NCBI GenBank assembly: GCA_018241505.1
Contig: JAFEDS010000010.1
Coordinates: forward strand, 372,001 to 436,000
Length of the DNA: 64,000 nt
Direction of reading: 5' to 3'
From: Pseudomonadota bacterium
GTDB taxonomy: Bacteria; Pseudomonadota; Gammaproteobacteria; Steroidobacterales; Steroidobacteraceae
In this document: one piece after another, positions 1-8,800 of the stretch
Position numbering within the stretch: the stretch's first letter is position 1
Layout of the letters: each line of letters begins with the position of its first letter
Notes under the pieces: generated by a model
Database searches by the model: none
Seen by the model: the letters and a program-made list of their open reading frames with translations, nothing else
What the model was told of the DNA's origin: nothing
Program-made: the position numbers and the translations under genes

Positions 1-132
1 CACGGTATCGGGCTTCTGAAGAAAGACTTTCTCGGACTGTCGCGCACGCCGGGCGAGATCGCGCTCATGCGCGGTCTGAAACAAACGCTGGATCCCCGTA
101 ACATTCTCAATCGCGGGAAAGTATTCGGTTGA
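1..132 (+). CDS. FAD-linked oxidase (GlcD/D-lactate dehydrogenase type), C-terminal fragment
   Basis: The window opens inside this gene; only the last 43 codons are present, ending in TGA at 130-132. The visible tail has the usual ending of the FAD-linked oxidase C-terminal domain: a HGIG motif at its first residues, an ALMR-like helix (ALMRGLK) and the closing LDPRNILNRGKVF signature. Members oxidise 2-hydroxy acids such as D-lactate or glycolate and pass electrons onward. The N-terminal FAD-binding part lies outside the window, so the substrate cannot be judged. The stop codon overlaps the TTG start of the next gene, indicating cotranscription with the regulator that follows. Confidence 0.8.
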   Translation, partial: HGIGLLKKDFLGLSRTPGEIALMRGLKQTLDPRNILNRGKVFG

Positions 133-1016
133 CAACAAAACTCGAGGATCCGTTCCCAGCGCAACTCGGAGAGCGCGTACGCCGTATACGGGCCCGTGCG
201 GGTCTCACACGCCGCGAACTTGCAAAGGAGGCCGATGTATCCGAACGGCATCTGGCCAATCTGGAAACCGGTGTTGGCAATCCTTCGGTGCAGATCCTGC
301 GCCAGGTGGCTCACGCCCTCAATTGCAACGTCGCGGAGCTCGTGGGCGATGAAGTGGATGAATCCGCCGACTGGCTGTTGATTCGCAGTTTATTGCGCAG
401 TCGCGGGCCTCAGGACCTGGCCGAGGCGCGCCGCGCGTTGACCGATCATTTCGGACTGACCGGCCATGCCGGCAGGCGCACCCACCGGGTCGCGTTGATT
501 GGCTTGCGTGGTGCCGGCAAGTCGACACTGGGTCGAATGTTGGCGCAGGAGCTGAGCTGCCCTTTTGTCGAGGTCAATCGCGAGGTCGAACGGGTCGCCG
601 GCTGCAGCCCGCAGGAGATCCATGCACTCTATGGCGCGAACGCCTACAGGCGTTACGAGCGCCAGGCACTCGCCCGCGTCATTGAAAACAATCCGCGCGC
701 CGTCATTGCGACACCGGGCGGACTGGTGTCGGAAGCAGAGACTTTCAATCTTCTGCTGCAGAACTGTCTCACCGTCTGGCTGCGGGCCGCCCCCGAGGAA
801 CACATGAGTCGCGTAGTCGCGCAGGGCGATCGGCGCCCCATGGCGGACAACCGGCAGGCCATGGACGATTTGAAGTTGATCCTGGTGGAGCGGGCACCGT
901 TCTACGCTAAAGCGGATCTGACTTGTGACACCGGCGGCCGCTCCGCGCAGGAGAGCTTCACGCAACTGCTGGCATTGATCCGCGGCGCGACCCGGCCCCG
1001 ACGCCGGCGTGCCTAA
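129..1016 (+). CDS. BoxR/BzdR-type regulator (XRE HTH fused to shikimate-kinase-like domain)
   Basis: This 295-residue protein has an XRE helix-turn-helix at about residues 13-70 (GERVRRIRARAGLTRRELA, then SERHLANLETG). A shikimate-kinase-like P-loop domain follows at about 120-285, with a clear Walker A (GLRGAGKST). That architecture is typical of BzdR/BoxR, repressors of benzoate degradation that sense benzoyl-CoA through the kinase-like domain. Ligand identity here is inferred from the family. The TTG start overlaps the upstream stop (TTGA) and gives the N-terminus expected for the family; a GGGAAAG stretch lies about 9 nt upstream. The neighbouring amidase, dehydrogenases and acyl-CoA synthetase fit regulation of an aromatic acid pathway. 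Confidence 0.85.
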   Translation: MTTKLEDPFPAQLGERVRRIRARAGLTRRELAKEADVSERHLANLETGVGNPSVQILRQVAHALNCNVAELVGDEVDESADWLLIRSLLRSRGPQDLAEARRALTDHFGLTGHAGRRTHRVALIGLRGAGKSTLGRMLAQELSCPFVEVNREVERVAGCSPQEIHALYGANAYRRYERQALARVIENNPRAVIATPGGLVSEAETFNLLLQNCLTVWLRAAPEEHMSRVVAQGDRRPMADNRQAMDDLKLILVERAPFYAKADLTCDTGGRSAQESFTQLLALIRGATRPRRRRA

Positions 1017-1044
1017 AAAGCAACGCGCCGGCATCCGGGCACCG

Positions 1045-1080
1045 GCACTATAGTACTGGTATACGAACGCACGATAGTGC
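1045..1080. promoter_or_regulatory. Inverted repeat upstream of the AraC gene
   Basis: GCACTAT at 1045-1051 is repeated inverted as ATAGTGC at 1074-1080, separated by 22 bp, in the 157-bp gap before the AraC gene. It could be an operator for the BzdR-like or the AraC-like regulator. No experimental motif was matched, so this is only a candidate site. Confidence 0.3.
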
Positions 1081-1173
1081 ATATTCCCGACAACTACGGT
1101 CGCGAGGCCGAGCCCCAACCGTCATGGCTGTGTCCCGTGTCTGCTGCAATGTTGATCGGCCCGGGGAGGTTCT

Positions 1174-2175
1174 ATGTACGACGCCTATTCGCTCGCAACA
1201 CAGGCACCCAAGGATCGGTTCGAATTCTTCCGTGGAGTGGTGGAAGAGATTTTCTATCCCATGGGCATTCAGCCCGGACTGGCAGCGCACGAGTCTTTCG
1301 GCGGGAATGTCAGCGTCGGACGCTTGCGGGACACCCTGCTCGCCCATATCGCAACGTCACCCTGTGTTGTAAGACGGCGGCCGGAAGATATTGCCCGCGA
1401 CAACACCACCACTTATCTCGTCAAGTTTCAAATGAAGGGGCAGTCAGTCTGGACGCAGCGGGGCCGGGAGGTCCATTTGCGCCCGGGTGATTTCGCGGTC
1501 TGCTCCGCCGTCGAGCCCTACACACTGCGTCTGCTCGAATCTTACTCGATGCCCGTGCTCGGCTTGTCCACGGAGGTGATGGAGGACCTGGTGAGCGACC
1601 CCGAGCAGTTTCTGGGTGTACGCATGAGCGGAACCGACCCCGACTGCGGTCTGTTGAGCAGCTTTGTCGCGCAAGTCGCGTCGCGTATGAACCAACTAAC
1701 CGATCCGCTGCGACAGAGCGCCGAAACGAGCATATTGCACCTGCTGGGCGCGATCCTGACATCCCGGGCCAAAAAGAAAAGCTACTCGGCGCCGCAACTG
1801 CTGGCTGCCATCAAGGCGTATGTGCACAAGAACCTGTCCGATCAGCGGCTCGGACCTGCCATGATTGCCTCGGAATTGGGCATCAGTCCGCGTTATGTAC
1901 ATACGCTCTTCCATGATGAGCCGATGACGCTGGGGCAATACATTCGCGCCTCCCGCCTGCGGGCCTGCCGTGACGCCCTCGAAAACAATCCGTCACGTGT
2001 TGCAACTCTGACCAACCTTGCGTTGAGTCACGGCTTCTACGATCTGTCCCATATGTCCCGCGGTTTCCGCGAGGAATTCAAAACAACGCCCAAAGAGGTC
2101 TGGGCCCAGGGGCTGGAAAAAGCTCGCAATCGCAGCGCTCTCGCGCCGGTTGAGGACGACCGCCAAACCGGCTGA
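1174..2175 (+). CDS. AraC family transcriptional regulator
   Basis: This 333-residue protein has an N-terminal AraC-binding-like sensor region (about 20-200) with a cupin-like stretch (VWTQRGREVHLRPGDFAV). A C-terminal AraC/XylS double helix-turn-helix occupies about 205-315; its second helix includes NLALSHGFYDLSHMSRGFREEF followed by the family ending FKTTPKEVW. The ATG at 1174 follows a strong GGGGAGG ribosome site at 1163-1169. It lies directly upstream of a TonB receptor and two dehydrogenase genes on the same strand, so it is probably their activator. The effector is unknown. Confidence 0.9.
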   Translation: MYDAYSLATQAPKDRFEFFRGVVEEIFYPMGIQPGLAAHESFGGNVSVGRLRDTLLAHIATSPCVVRRRPEDIARDNTTTYLVKFQMKGQSVWTQRGREVHLRPGDFAVCSAVEPYTLRLLESYSMPVLGLSTEVMEDLVSDPEQFLGVRMSGTDPDCGLLSSFVAQVASRMNQLTDPLRQSAETSILHLLGAILTSRAKKKSYSAPQLLAAIKAYVHKNLSDQRLGPAMIASELGISPRYVHTLFHDEPMTLGQYIRASRLRACRDALENNPSRVATLTNLALSHGFYDLSHMSRGFREEFKTTPKEVWAQGLEKARNRSALAPVEDDRQTG

Positions 2176-2227
2176 CGACCCGACCTTGCCGCGCACCGCC
2201 CCAGGTGCGCTCTGATACAGCCGGACT

Positions 2228-2259
2228 GCGCACTGGTCCAAGACCCTTGGTCGGTGCGC
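2228..2259. terminator. Strong imperfect hairpin between the AraC and TonB receptor genes
   Basis: Nested arms GCGCAC/GTGCGC (2228-2233 and 2254-2259) and CCAAG/CTTGG (2238-2242 and 2246-2250) close on a 3-nt loop. Only a short T run (CTTTC) follows, so it may be a weak terminator of the AraC gene, or a leader structure of the receptor mRNA whose start codon is 77 nt further on. Confidence 0.4.
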
Positions 2260-2335
2260 GCGTAACTTTCTCCCCGAGGCCGGAATACTGTTGCGGCCGC
2301 CGCAGTCGATGTTAAAGAACGGTTCCGGGGGGAAT

Positions 2336-4609
2336 ATGTCCGAGGCCCGATGGTCTGTGAAAATGGCAGCGTCCGCCGCTGCCACCGGGGTGCTGCTGCA
2401 TTCCGGGCTCGCTGCCGCTGACGACTCCACACAGGGGGTGGTGCTGCAGGAAGTGGTCGTCTCGGCGCAGAAGCGCGACACCAAGCTGCAGGAAACTCCT
2501 ATCAGCATTACTGCCGTCACCGGTGCCGATCTTGCGGCGGCCGGCATCTCGGATGTCCAGGCCATTGCGCAACGGACACCCGGAGTCGCCATCAGCTCGG
2601 CCGGTCCCGGCCGCTCGGTCTACAACATCAACGGCATCTCGAGTGCCGCCGGATCGTCTTCCACCGTCGGCTTCTATCTGGATGATATTCCGCTGACACC
2701 GGCAACAGACGGGTCGCAGACCGCACGGTTCTTCTTCGACCCGGACCTGTTTGATGTCGCGCGAGTCGAGGTCCTACGCGGCCCCCAGGGTACGCTGTAC
2801 GGCGCCGGATCAATGGGCGGTACCATCCGAATCATTGCCAACGCGCCGCAACTGTCACAATTCAGCGCGGCGGCCACCGCTGACGGTTCTGACACATCGC
2901 ACGGCGGCACGAACTGGAGCGCGAATGCAATGCTCAACATTCCGCTGTTGGGCGACCTGGCGGCATTACGCATCGCAGTGAGCGATAAGAATTACGACGG
3001 TTGGATCGACCGCATCGTCCTGAATCCGTTCCCCGTGGCCACCAGCCGGGTCGACCGTGGCGACGTGCTGGCAGCGCCAGTTACGCATGTCTCGAAGGAT
3101 GTCAACACGGAAGACCTGCAGGCCGCGCGTGTCAGGCTTCTCATCCAGCCGCTGGCGGAGTTGAAAATCACCCTCGGACTCGACTACCAGCACATGTCCC
3201 AGGGCGGTTATGACACGGTGGATGTTCCGCCCGGTGGCCAGTACTACGCCCACTTTGCGGCGTTCGATACTCCCGAACCCGCATTCGACCAGAGCAAGGT
3301 GTTCAGTGCGAACCTGCAGTACAGCTTTGAGAATGCTCAGATCATCTCGACCTCGGCGCTCGTGGAGCGCGACAGTCTGCAAACGGAGGAGACGGGGGAG
3401 AACTACAACTACCTGTTTGGCACTCCGTTGCTGCCGACGAAAATCATAAACACTCACACGAACCGCCAGTTCAGCGAGGAAGCGCGCCTCGTATCCACCG
3501 GGGACGGTCCGCTGCGCTATGTGGTGGGATTTTTCTATGAGAATTTTGACAACACCTTCAACAACAACTCCATAGTGCCGGAATATCTCGCCCTCTTCGG
3601 CACCGACAAAGTGGCGGTGTCACATTTGCGGGAGCACCTGAGCCAGGTCGCGGGCTTTGGCGAGCTCACCTACAAATTCCTGGAGCACTGGAGCGCGACG
3701 GCGGGGTTGCGCTGGTATCACTTCAAAGACGACGACTACACCAATACCGGTTTGTCGATTACCGCGGCCCCGCCGCCCCTGAATGTCCAGAACCAGAGCG
3801 CCTCGGGTGGCACGTGGCTTCCGAAGGTATCGGTGAGCTACGAACCATCGCGGGAACTGCTCACGTACTTCACCTATTCGCAGGGCTCTCGCATCGGCGG
3901 CAACAACATCAACGTTCCCACCACCGGCGCAAACTCCTGCGTGCCGTTCCTGGATGCCCTGGGTTTGCAACAGGTTCCGCCGAGCTACGAGGGTGACAGC
4001 GTCAAGAGCTACGAGCTCGGCGCCAAGTCGACGTTGCTGAACGGGCGGATCACGGTCAATGCCTCGTTGTTCTACATCAATTGGGACAAGGTGCAGCAGG
4101 AGGCGATTCTCGGCTGCGGCTATCCGCTGACCCTGAACGAAGGCACGGCCGTTTCGAAAGGCGGCAACCTCGAGCTGAATGCGCAGCTCAGCGCGGCTTG
4201 GCGTGTGGGCCTGTCAACCGGCTACACCAGGGCCCAGGTCGGCGAGACGATTCCGGGCATCGTGACAGCGGGCGAGCAACTGCAGAACGTACCCAAATTT
4301 ACCAACAGTGCCTGGGTCGACCTGCAACAGCCGCTGACCGGCCGCTTGTCGCTCGTCGGGCGCGTATCGAACAGCTACTACGGCGCGAGCCGGGACACCG
4401 GCTACAAGCCCGCCTACGACCTGGTGAGCTGGCGGTTGGGTGTTGCCGGCAATGACACCTGGTCGGCCGGTGTCTACATGGACAATGTGACCAACCGCAT
4501 AGCCTACCTGTCCAACACCATATCATTGGCCGCCAACATAGGGTCGCTGGATCGGCTCGCGACCAACCGGCCGCGCACGACCGGCATCGAGGTCAAATAC
4601 CGGTTCTGA
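2336..4609 (+). CDS. TonB-dependent outer-membrane receptor
   Basis: Outer-membrane 22-strand barrel receptor with N-terminal plug, 757 residues. A signal peptide of about 28 residues (ending near LAAADD) is followed by a TonB-box-like segment (LQEVVVSAQKR) and plug motifs such as VEVLRGPQGTLYGAGSMGG. The protein ends in the Phe-terminated strand expected of barrels (VKYRF). I chose the ATG at 2336 because GGGGGGA precedes it; in-frame TTG 2291 and ATG 2309 are weaker. The ALDH and FMN dehydrogenase genes follow on the same strand, so the receptor probably imports their substrate precursor. The ligand is unknown. Confidence 0.93.
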   Translation: MSEARWSVKMAASAAATGVLLHSGLAAADDSTQGVVLQEVVVSAQKRDTKLQETPISITAVTGADLAAAGISDVQAIAQRTPGVAISSAGPGRSVYNINGISSAAGSSSTVGFYLDDIPLTPATDGSQTARFFFDPDLFDVARVEVLRGPQGTLYGAGSMGGTIRIIANAPQLSQFSAAATADGSDTSHGGTNWSANAMLNIPLLGDLAALRIAVSDKNYDGWIDRIVLNPFPVATSRVDRGDVLAAPVTHVSKDVNTEDLQAARVRLLIQPLAELKITLGLDYQHMSQGGYDTVDVPPGGQYYAHFAAFDTPEPAFDQSKVFSANLQYSFENAQIISTSALVERDSLQTEETGENYNYLFGTPLLPTKIINTHTNRQFSEEARLVSTGDGPLRYVVGFFYENFDNTFNNNSIVPEYLALFGTDKVAVSHLREHLSQVAGFGELTYKFLEHWSATAGLRWYHFKDDDYTNTGLSITAAPPPLNVQNQSASGGTWLPKVSVSYEPSRELLTYFTYSQGSRIGGNNINVPTTGANSCVPFLDALGLQQVPPSYEGDSVKSYELGAKSTLLNGRITVNASLFYINWDKVQQEAILGCGYPLTLNEGTAVSKGGNLELNAQLSAAWRVGLSTGYTRAQVGETIPGIVTAGEQLQNVPKFTNSAWVDLQQPLTGRLSLVGRVSNSYYGASRDTGYKPAYDLVSWRLGVAGNDTWSAGVYMDNVTNRIAYLSNTISLAANIGSLDRLATNRPRTTGIEVKYRF

Positions 4610-4641
4610 ACGGCCACAGCAGCAATCAAAAAAGGGCAAAC

Positions 4642-6054
4642 ATGAGCGCGTTCTCGTTGACGATCGGCGGCAAGCCGGCAACGGTGGCCAGTACATTCAA
4701 TGTAGTGAATCCCGCGGATGAGAGTGTCGTGGCGGCGTGCCCGAGCGGTACGGCCGGACTGGTTGATGAGGCGGTGGCCAGTGCGCGTGCCGCCCTGGCG
4801 CAATGGTCGGCACAGTCGGACTCCTATCGCGCCGAAATGCTGCTGGCCATTGCCAACCTGATTGAGCAGCATCACGAAGAACTGTCGCGCCTGATCACCC
4901 GCGAACAGGGCAAAGCCCAGAGCGGGCCCGGTGCCAACTATGAAGTGGGCGGCTCGGCTGCCTGGACTCGCGCAACCGCAGGCCTGTCGTTGCCCGACGA
5001 AACCATCCAGGACGACAGCAAAGGCCGGATCGTTGTGCGTCGCAAGCCGGTCGGGGTAGTCGCCTCCATCACCCCCTGGAACTGGCCCATGATCATCGCG
5101 GTATGGCACATCGCCCCGGCGCTGCGCGTAGGATGCACTGTCGTCATCAAGCCATCGCCATTCACCCCGTTATCGACGCTTCGACTGGTTGAGCTCATGA
5201 ACCAGGTGTTGCCGCCGGGAGTGGTGAACGTCGTCACGGGTGATGGCGATGTGGGCACCCATCTGGTGAACCATCCGGAAGTCGACAAAGTCGTGTTTAC
5301 GGGATCGAGCGTCACTGGAAAGAAAGTGATGGCCGGCGCCGCCGAAACACTGAAGCGCGTCACCCTCGAGCTGGGTGGCAATGATGCCGGGATCATCCTT
5401 CCCGGAACCGACATCGAGCCCCTGCTGGAGCGACTGTTCTGGGGATGTTTCATCAACGCCGGACAGACTTGTGCCGCATTGAAGCGGCTGTATGTTCACT
5501 CCGGCCAGTATGACCAGGTCGTTGAGCGTTTCGCCGCCTACATTGCCCGGGTACCCGTCGGCGATGGGTTGGATCCTCGCAACTTGATCGGTCCGGTCTC
5601 CAACCGAATGCAATTCGACAAGGTGGTGGCATTCGTGGAAGATGCACGCAGGAGCGGCGCGCGGATTGTCGTCGGCGGCGAGCCGAAGGACGCGCCCGGG
5701 TATTTCTATCCCCTGACACTCATTGCCAATGCGACCGATGCCATGCGGGTTGTCAAAGAAGAGCAATTTGGTCCCGTCATTCCGTTGCTCCGCTATGAAA
5801 CCGTGGAGGAAGCCATCGAGCGTGCCAACTCACTCGACGTCGGGCTCGGCGGCTCGGTCTGGGGGAATGATCCGAACGAGGCCGCCCGCTATGCCGGCCG
5901 ATTGGAGTGCGGTACAGCCTGGGTCAACCAGCATGGAGCCCTGCATCCCCTGGCGCCGTTCGGGGGCGTCAAGTGCTCCGGGATCGGCGTCGAATTCAAT
6001 GTTGACGGCCTCAAGGAATACACCACTGTCCAGGTGGTCAATGTTGCGCTTTGA
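4642..6054 (+). CDS. NAD(P)-dependent aldehyde dehydrogenase
   Basis: ALDH superfamily enzyme of 470 residues, oxidising an aldehyde to the acid in the cytosol. The oxyanion Asn in ITPWNWP, the general-base Glu in LELGGN and the catalytic Cys in NAGQTCAALKR are all present, and length is normal for the family. An AAAAAAGGG stretch precedes the ATG. It starts 32 bp after the TonB receptor and stops 3 bp before the FMN dehydrogenase start, so the three are very likely one transcript. In mandelate-type pathways an enzyme of this kind oxidises benzaldehyde; that assignment is inference from neighbours, not from residues. Confidence 0.93.
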   Translation: MSAFSLTIGGKPATVASTFNVVNPADESVVAACPSGTAGLVDEAVASARAALAQWSAQSDSYRAEMLLAIANLIEQHHEELSRLITREQGKAQSGPGANYEVGGSAAWTRATAGLSLPDETIQDDSKGRIVVRRKPVGVVASITPWNWPMIIAVWHIAPALRVGCTVVIKPSPFTPLSTLRLVELMNQVLPPGVVNVVTGDGDVGTHLVNHPEVDKVVFTGSSVTGKKVMAGAAETLKRVTLELGGNDAGIILPGTDIEPLLERLFWGCFINAGQTCAALKRLYVHSGQYDQVVERFAAYIARVPVGDGLDPRNLIGPVSNRMQFDKVVAFVEDARRSGARIVVGGEPKDAPGYFYPLTLIANATDAMRVVKEEQFGPVIPLLRYETVEEAIERANSLDVGLGGSVWGNDPNEAARYAGRLECGTAWVNQHGALHPLAPFGGVKCSGIGVEFNVDGLKEYTTVQVVNVAL

Positions 6055-6057
6055 GAA

Positions 6058-7197
6058 ATGCGCCCCGCCTCCATAGGCGACTATAGGGCGCGCGCACGCC
6101 GGGCGTTGCCCCGGATGGTGTTTGATTTCATCGACGGCGGCTCGTTCGCGGAAAACACTCTGCGGCGCAACGTCGAGGATTTTGCTTCGTTGTCATTGCG
6201 ACAGCGGGTTCTGCGCGGCGGAGCGGCGCCGGACCTGTCTCTCGAGCTGTTCGGGCAGCGCTTGTCGTTGCCTTTGCTGTTGGCGCCGGTCGGCATGGCG
6301 GGCCTGTTGGCACGGCGCGGTGAAGTTCAGGCGGCCCGTGCGGCACGCAAGTCGGGAATCCCCTTCTGTCTGTCGACCGTGTCAGTTTGCTCAATAGACG
6401 AAGTCGCGCAGAGCGCGGGCACGGCGCCGTGGTTTCAACTCTACATGCTGCGTGACCGGGGCTGGATGAAGGCGATGCTCGACCGGGCCGCGGCGGCAGG
6501 GGCACCGGCTCTGGTCTTTACGGTCGATCTGGCCGTGCCCGGCATTCGTTATCGGGATTTTCGTTCCGGCTTCGCGGCCGAGCCCTCCCTGGAGCGCTCC
6601 CTCCGCAGGATCGTCGCTGGAGCCACTCATCCGGGTTGGCTGTGGGATGTTTTCGTGCGCGGGCGGCCGTTGGGGTTTGGGAATCTGTCCGGGGCACAAA
6701 ATGACCAGCGTAGTTTCGCCGCATTCTGGAGCTGGATTCGCGCCAACTTCGAGCCGAGTGCGAGCTGGGCGGATATCGAATGGCTGCGGGCCCACTGGCG
6801 CGGCCCGATTGTCCTGAAGGGCATTCTCGATTCCGGGGACGCGCTACAGGCTGTAAAATGCGGCGCGGATGCCGTCATCGTCTCAAATCACGGCGGCAGG
6901 CAATTGGATGACGTTGTCTCATCCATCCGTGCACTGCCGGGCATCGTTGCCGCTGTGAATGGCCGCCTGCCGGTGTTGTTTGACGGCGGAATACGCTCGG
7001 GCCTCGATATGCTGAAGGCGTTGGCTCTCGGCGCAAATGCGTGCCTGGTCGGCCGCCCGTGGGCTTACGCGCTCGCAGCCGGTGGTGAGGCTGGAGTCGC
7101 GCACATGGTCGACATCCTGCGGCAGGAGCTCACCACGGCGTTGACACTGTCCGGGTGTTCCGACCTGGCGAGCGTTGCGGGCTGCCTCGACCTCTAA
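6058..7197 (+). CDS. FMN-dependent alpha-hydroxy-acid dehydrogenase (LldD/mandelate dehydrogenase family)
   Basis: This 379-residue enzyme belongs to the family of LldD, glycolate oxidase and (S)-mandelate dehydrogenase, which oxidise L-2-hydroxy acids to 2-oxo acids with FMN. The catalytic His and substrate Arg are in SNHGGRQLD, the catalytic Lys in VLKGIL, and FMN-phosphate segments (FDGGIRSG, LGANACLVGRPW) are intact. At the position of the conserved substrate-carboxylate Tyr in the N-terminal DY[YIL] motif, this protein has Phe24 (VFDFIDGG). It starts 3 bp after the ALDH stop and its end overlaps the convergent amidase end by 4 bp. L-lactate is an alternative substrate, since overall the sequence reads closest to LldD. 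Confidence 0.9.
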   Translation: MRPASIGDYRARARRALPRMVFDFIDGGSFAENTLRRNVEDFASLSLRQRVLRGGAAPDLSLELFGQRLSLPLLLAPVGMAGLLARRGEVQAARAARKSGIPFCLSTVSVCSIDEVAQSAGTAPWFQLYMLRDRGWMKAMLDRAAAAGAPALVFTVDLAVPGIRYRDFRSGFAAEPSLERSLRRIVAGATHPGWLWDVFVRGRPLGFGNLSGAQNDQRSFAAFWSWIRANFEPSASWADIEWLRAHWRGPIVLKGILDSGDALQAVKCGADAVIVSNHGGRQLDDVVSSIRALPGIVAAVNGRLPVLFDGGIRSGLDMLKALALGANACLVGRPWAYALAAGGEAGVAHMVDILRQELTTALTLSGCSDLASVAGCLDL

Positions 7198-8639
7198 AAT
7201 CGCGATGCGTGAAGCGGCGGGATCCGCTGCGCCCATGGCATCGCTTCTTCTAGCTGTGCCGAAAGAGCGAGCAGTACATCTTCAGTGCCGAATCGTCCGA
7301 CGGCCTGGATGCCGATGGGCAGCCCGGCTTTACTCTGCGCCAGCGGCAAGCTGATCGCAGGTTGTCCGGTCATGTTGTACAGAGCTGTATGGGTTACATA
7401 CCGGAAAAGGTGGCGGTACCAACCGTCCGCATCCAATGTTGAATCGTTGCAGTTCAGCACACCCAACTTGGGGGCTGGCGTACTGGTCGTCAGCGTCAGG
7501 AGGACGTCGTACTGGGCGTAGAAGGCGCCGACTTGGCGACATACTGCATTTCGCAGCGCCATGGCCATTTCGACATCGAGTGCGCTCAAGGTGAGACCGT
7601 ACTGGTAGAAGGCCCAGATACAGGCTTCCAGGTTTTCTGGTGACGGCTTGCGATTCAACATCTGCGCGACACCCGCCACCCCGGCAGCCGTGAATGAGCC
7701 CCAGAAGATCCGGTTGGCGCGGTGAAAGGCATCCGAGTCGTACACCGGATGGGCGGCTTCGACCGAATGCCCCAGCTCGCCGCACCGTTTTGCCACCCGT
7801 TCGAGGGCCTCGACTGATTCGGGATCCGCGGGTGCTCCGAGCGCATCGGGCGCGGGTGAAAAGCCGATGCGCAATCGCCCGGGTGGGCGTGTAATGACCT
7901 GCGCGTAGCGCTGTTTTGGCCGTTCAATGACAAAGGGATCACCAACCGCCGGCCCTTCTGCAACATCGAGCAGTGCGGCACAGTCGCGGACCGTCCGGCA
8001 AATCACATGCTCCACGCCCATCCCATGCAACGGGTCCGCATAGTCGGGTGCAAAGCTGACACGCCCGCGGCTGGGCTTGAGCCCGACCAGGCCGCAATGG
8101 CCGGCGGGAATGCGAATGGACCCGCCGCCGTCATTGGCATGCGCAGCCGGCACGATCCCCGCGGCCACCGCCGCCCCGGAGCCGCCACTCGATCCACCGG
8201 CACTGTGAGCGAGGTTCCAGGGGTTTCGCGTGGAGCCATGGACCACCGGTTCGGTGTTGGCATTGAAGCCGAATTCCGGTGCGTTGGTCCGGCCGACGGT
8301 CACCAGCCCGCCGGCGCGGTAGCGGGACATCAAGGCTGAATCATGTGGCGCTACGTACCCGTCGCGAACGAGGCGGCTGCCCATGTCACAGGACACCCCT
8401 TTCGCCTGGATTATCAGGTCCTTGATGAGAAAGGGAACCCCGTAGAACGCACCCTCCCGTGGCGCCGACGCCAACTGCTCGCTGGCATCGAGACGGCCGA
8501 TGACGGCATTGATTTGTGGATTGACGGCGGCAATGGCCCGGTCGGCGCACACAATCAACTCCGCCGGCGTCACCTTTCCGGCGCGCAGCAGCTCTGCCAG
8601 ACCGGTTGCATCGTAACGGGTGTATTCAGACAACTGCAT
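7194..8639 (-). CDS. Amidase (amidase signature family)
   Basis: Amidase-signature hydrolase of 481 residues that cleaves a C-N amide bond. The Ser-cisSer-Lys machinery is visible: Lys in PFLIKD, the Gly/Ser-rich [15 protein letters not shown] segment and the nucleophile in [10 protein letters not shown]. No signal peptide is seen, so it is cytosolic. GGAG lies 7 nt before the ATG at 8639. It is convergent with the FMN dehydrogenase and divergent from the acyl-CoA synthetase across about 160 bp. Family members include mandelamide hydrolase, which makes this neighbourhood suggestive, but the family is broad and the substrate is unproven. Confidence 0.92.
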   Translation of the reverse strand: MQLSEYTRYDATGLAELLRAGKVTPAELIVCADRAIAAVNPQINAVIGRLDASEQLASAPREGAFYGVPFLIKDLIIQAKGVSCDMGSRLVRDGYVAPHDSALMSRYRAGGLVTVGRTNAPEFGFNANTEPVVHGSTRNPWNLAHSAGGSSGGSGAAVAAGIVPAAHANDGGGSIRIPAGHCGLVGLKPSRGRVSFAPDYADPLHGMGVEHVICRTVRDCAALLDVAEGPAVGDPFVIERPKQRYAQVITRPPGRLRIGFSPAPDALGAPADPESVEALERVAKRCGELGHSVEAAHPVYDSDAFHRANRIFWGSFTAAGVAGVAQMLNRKPSPENLEACIWAFYQYGLTLSALDVEMAMALRNAVCRQVGAFYAQYDVLLTLTTSTPAPKLGVLNCNDSTLDADGWYRHLFRYVTHTALYNMTGQPAISLPLAQSKAGLPIGIQAVGRFGTEDVLLALSAQLEEAMPWAQRIPPLHASRF

Positions 8640-8800
8640 GGTAATCTCCGGCTTCTGGCAGCACGCACCGCAAGAGTAGCGATGCCAGGGCGCCGAGGTC
8701 TTGTACCAGCGCGCAAGCTCGCGGTACCCGAGTGTATTCCCGCTCGAATCCGTTCGCGCCCGCTGCTACGGTGTCCAGCCTGGAATGTGGGGGCCATTTC

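Noticed and set aside
390-1118. Long minus-strand frame opposite the BzdR-like gene
   Set aside because: It is antisense to a gene with clear HTH and P-loop motifs and shows no domain itself.
2336-4609. Possible SusC/SusD-type glycan uptake system
   Set aside because: No SusD-like gene is present and the receptor lacks the SusC N-terminal extension; it is an ordinary proteobacterial TonB receptor. The same holds for 43139-45457.
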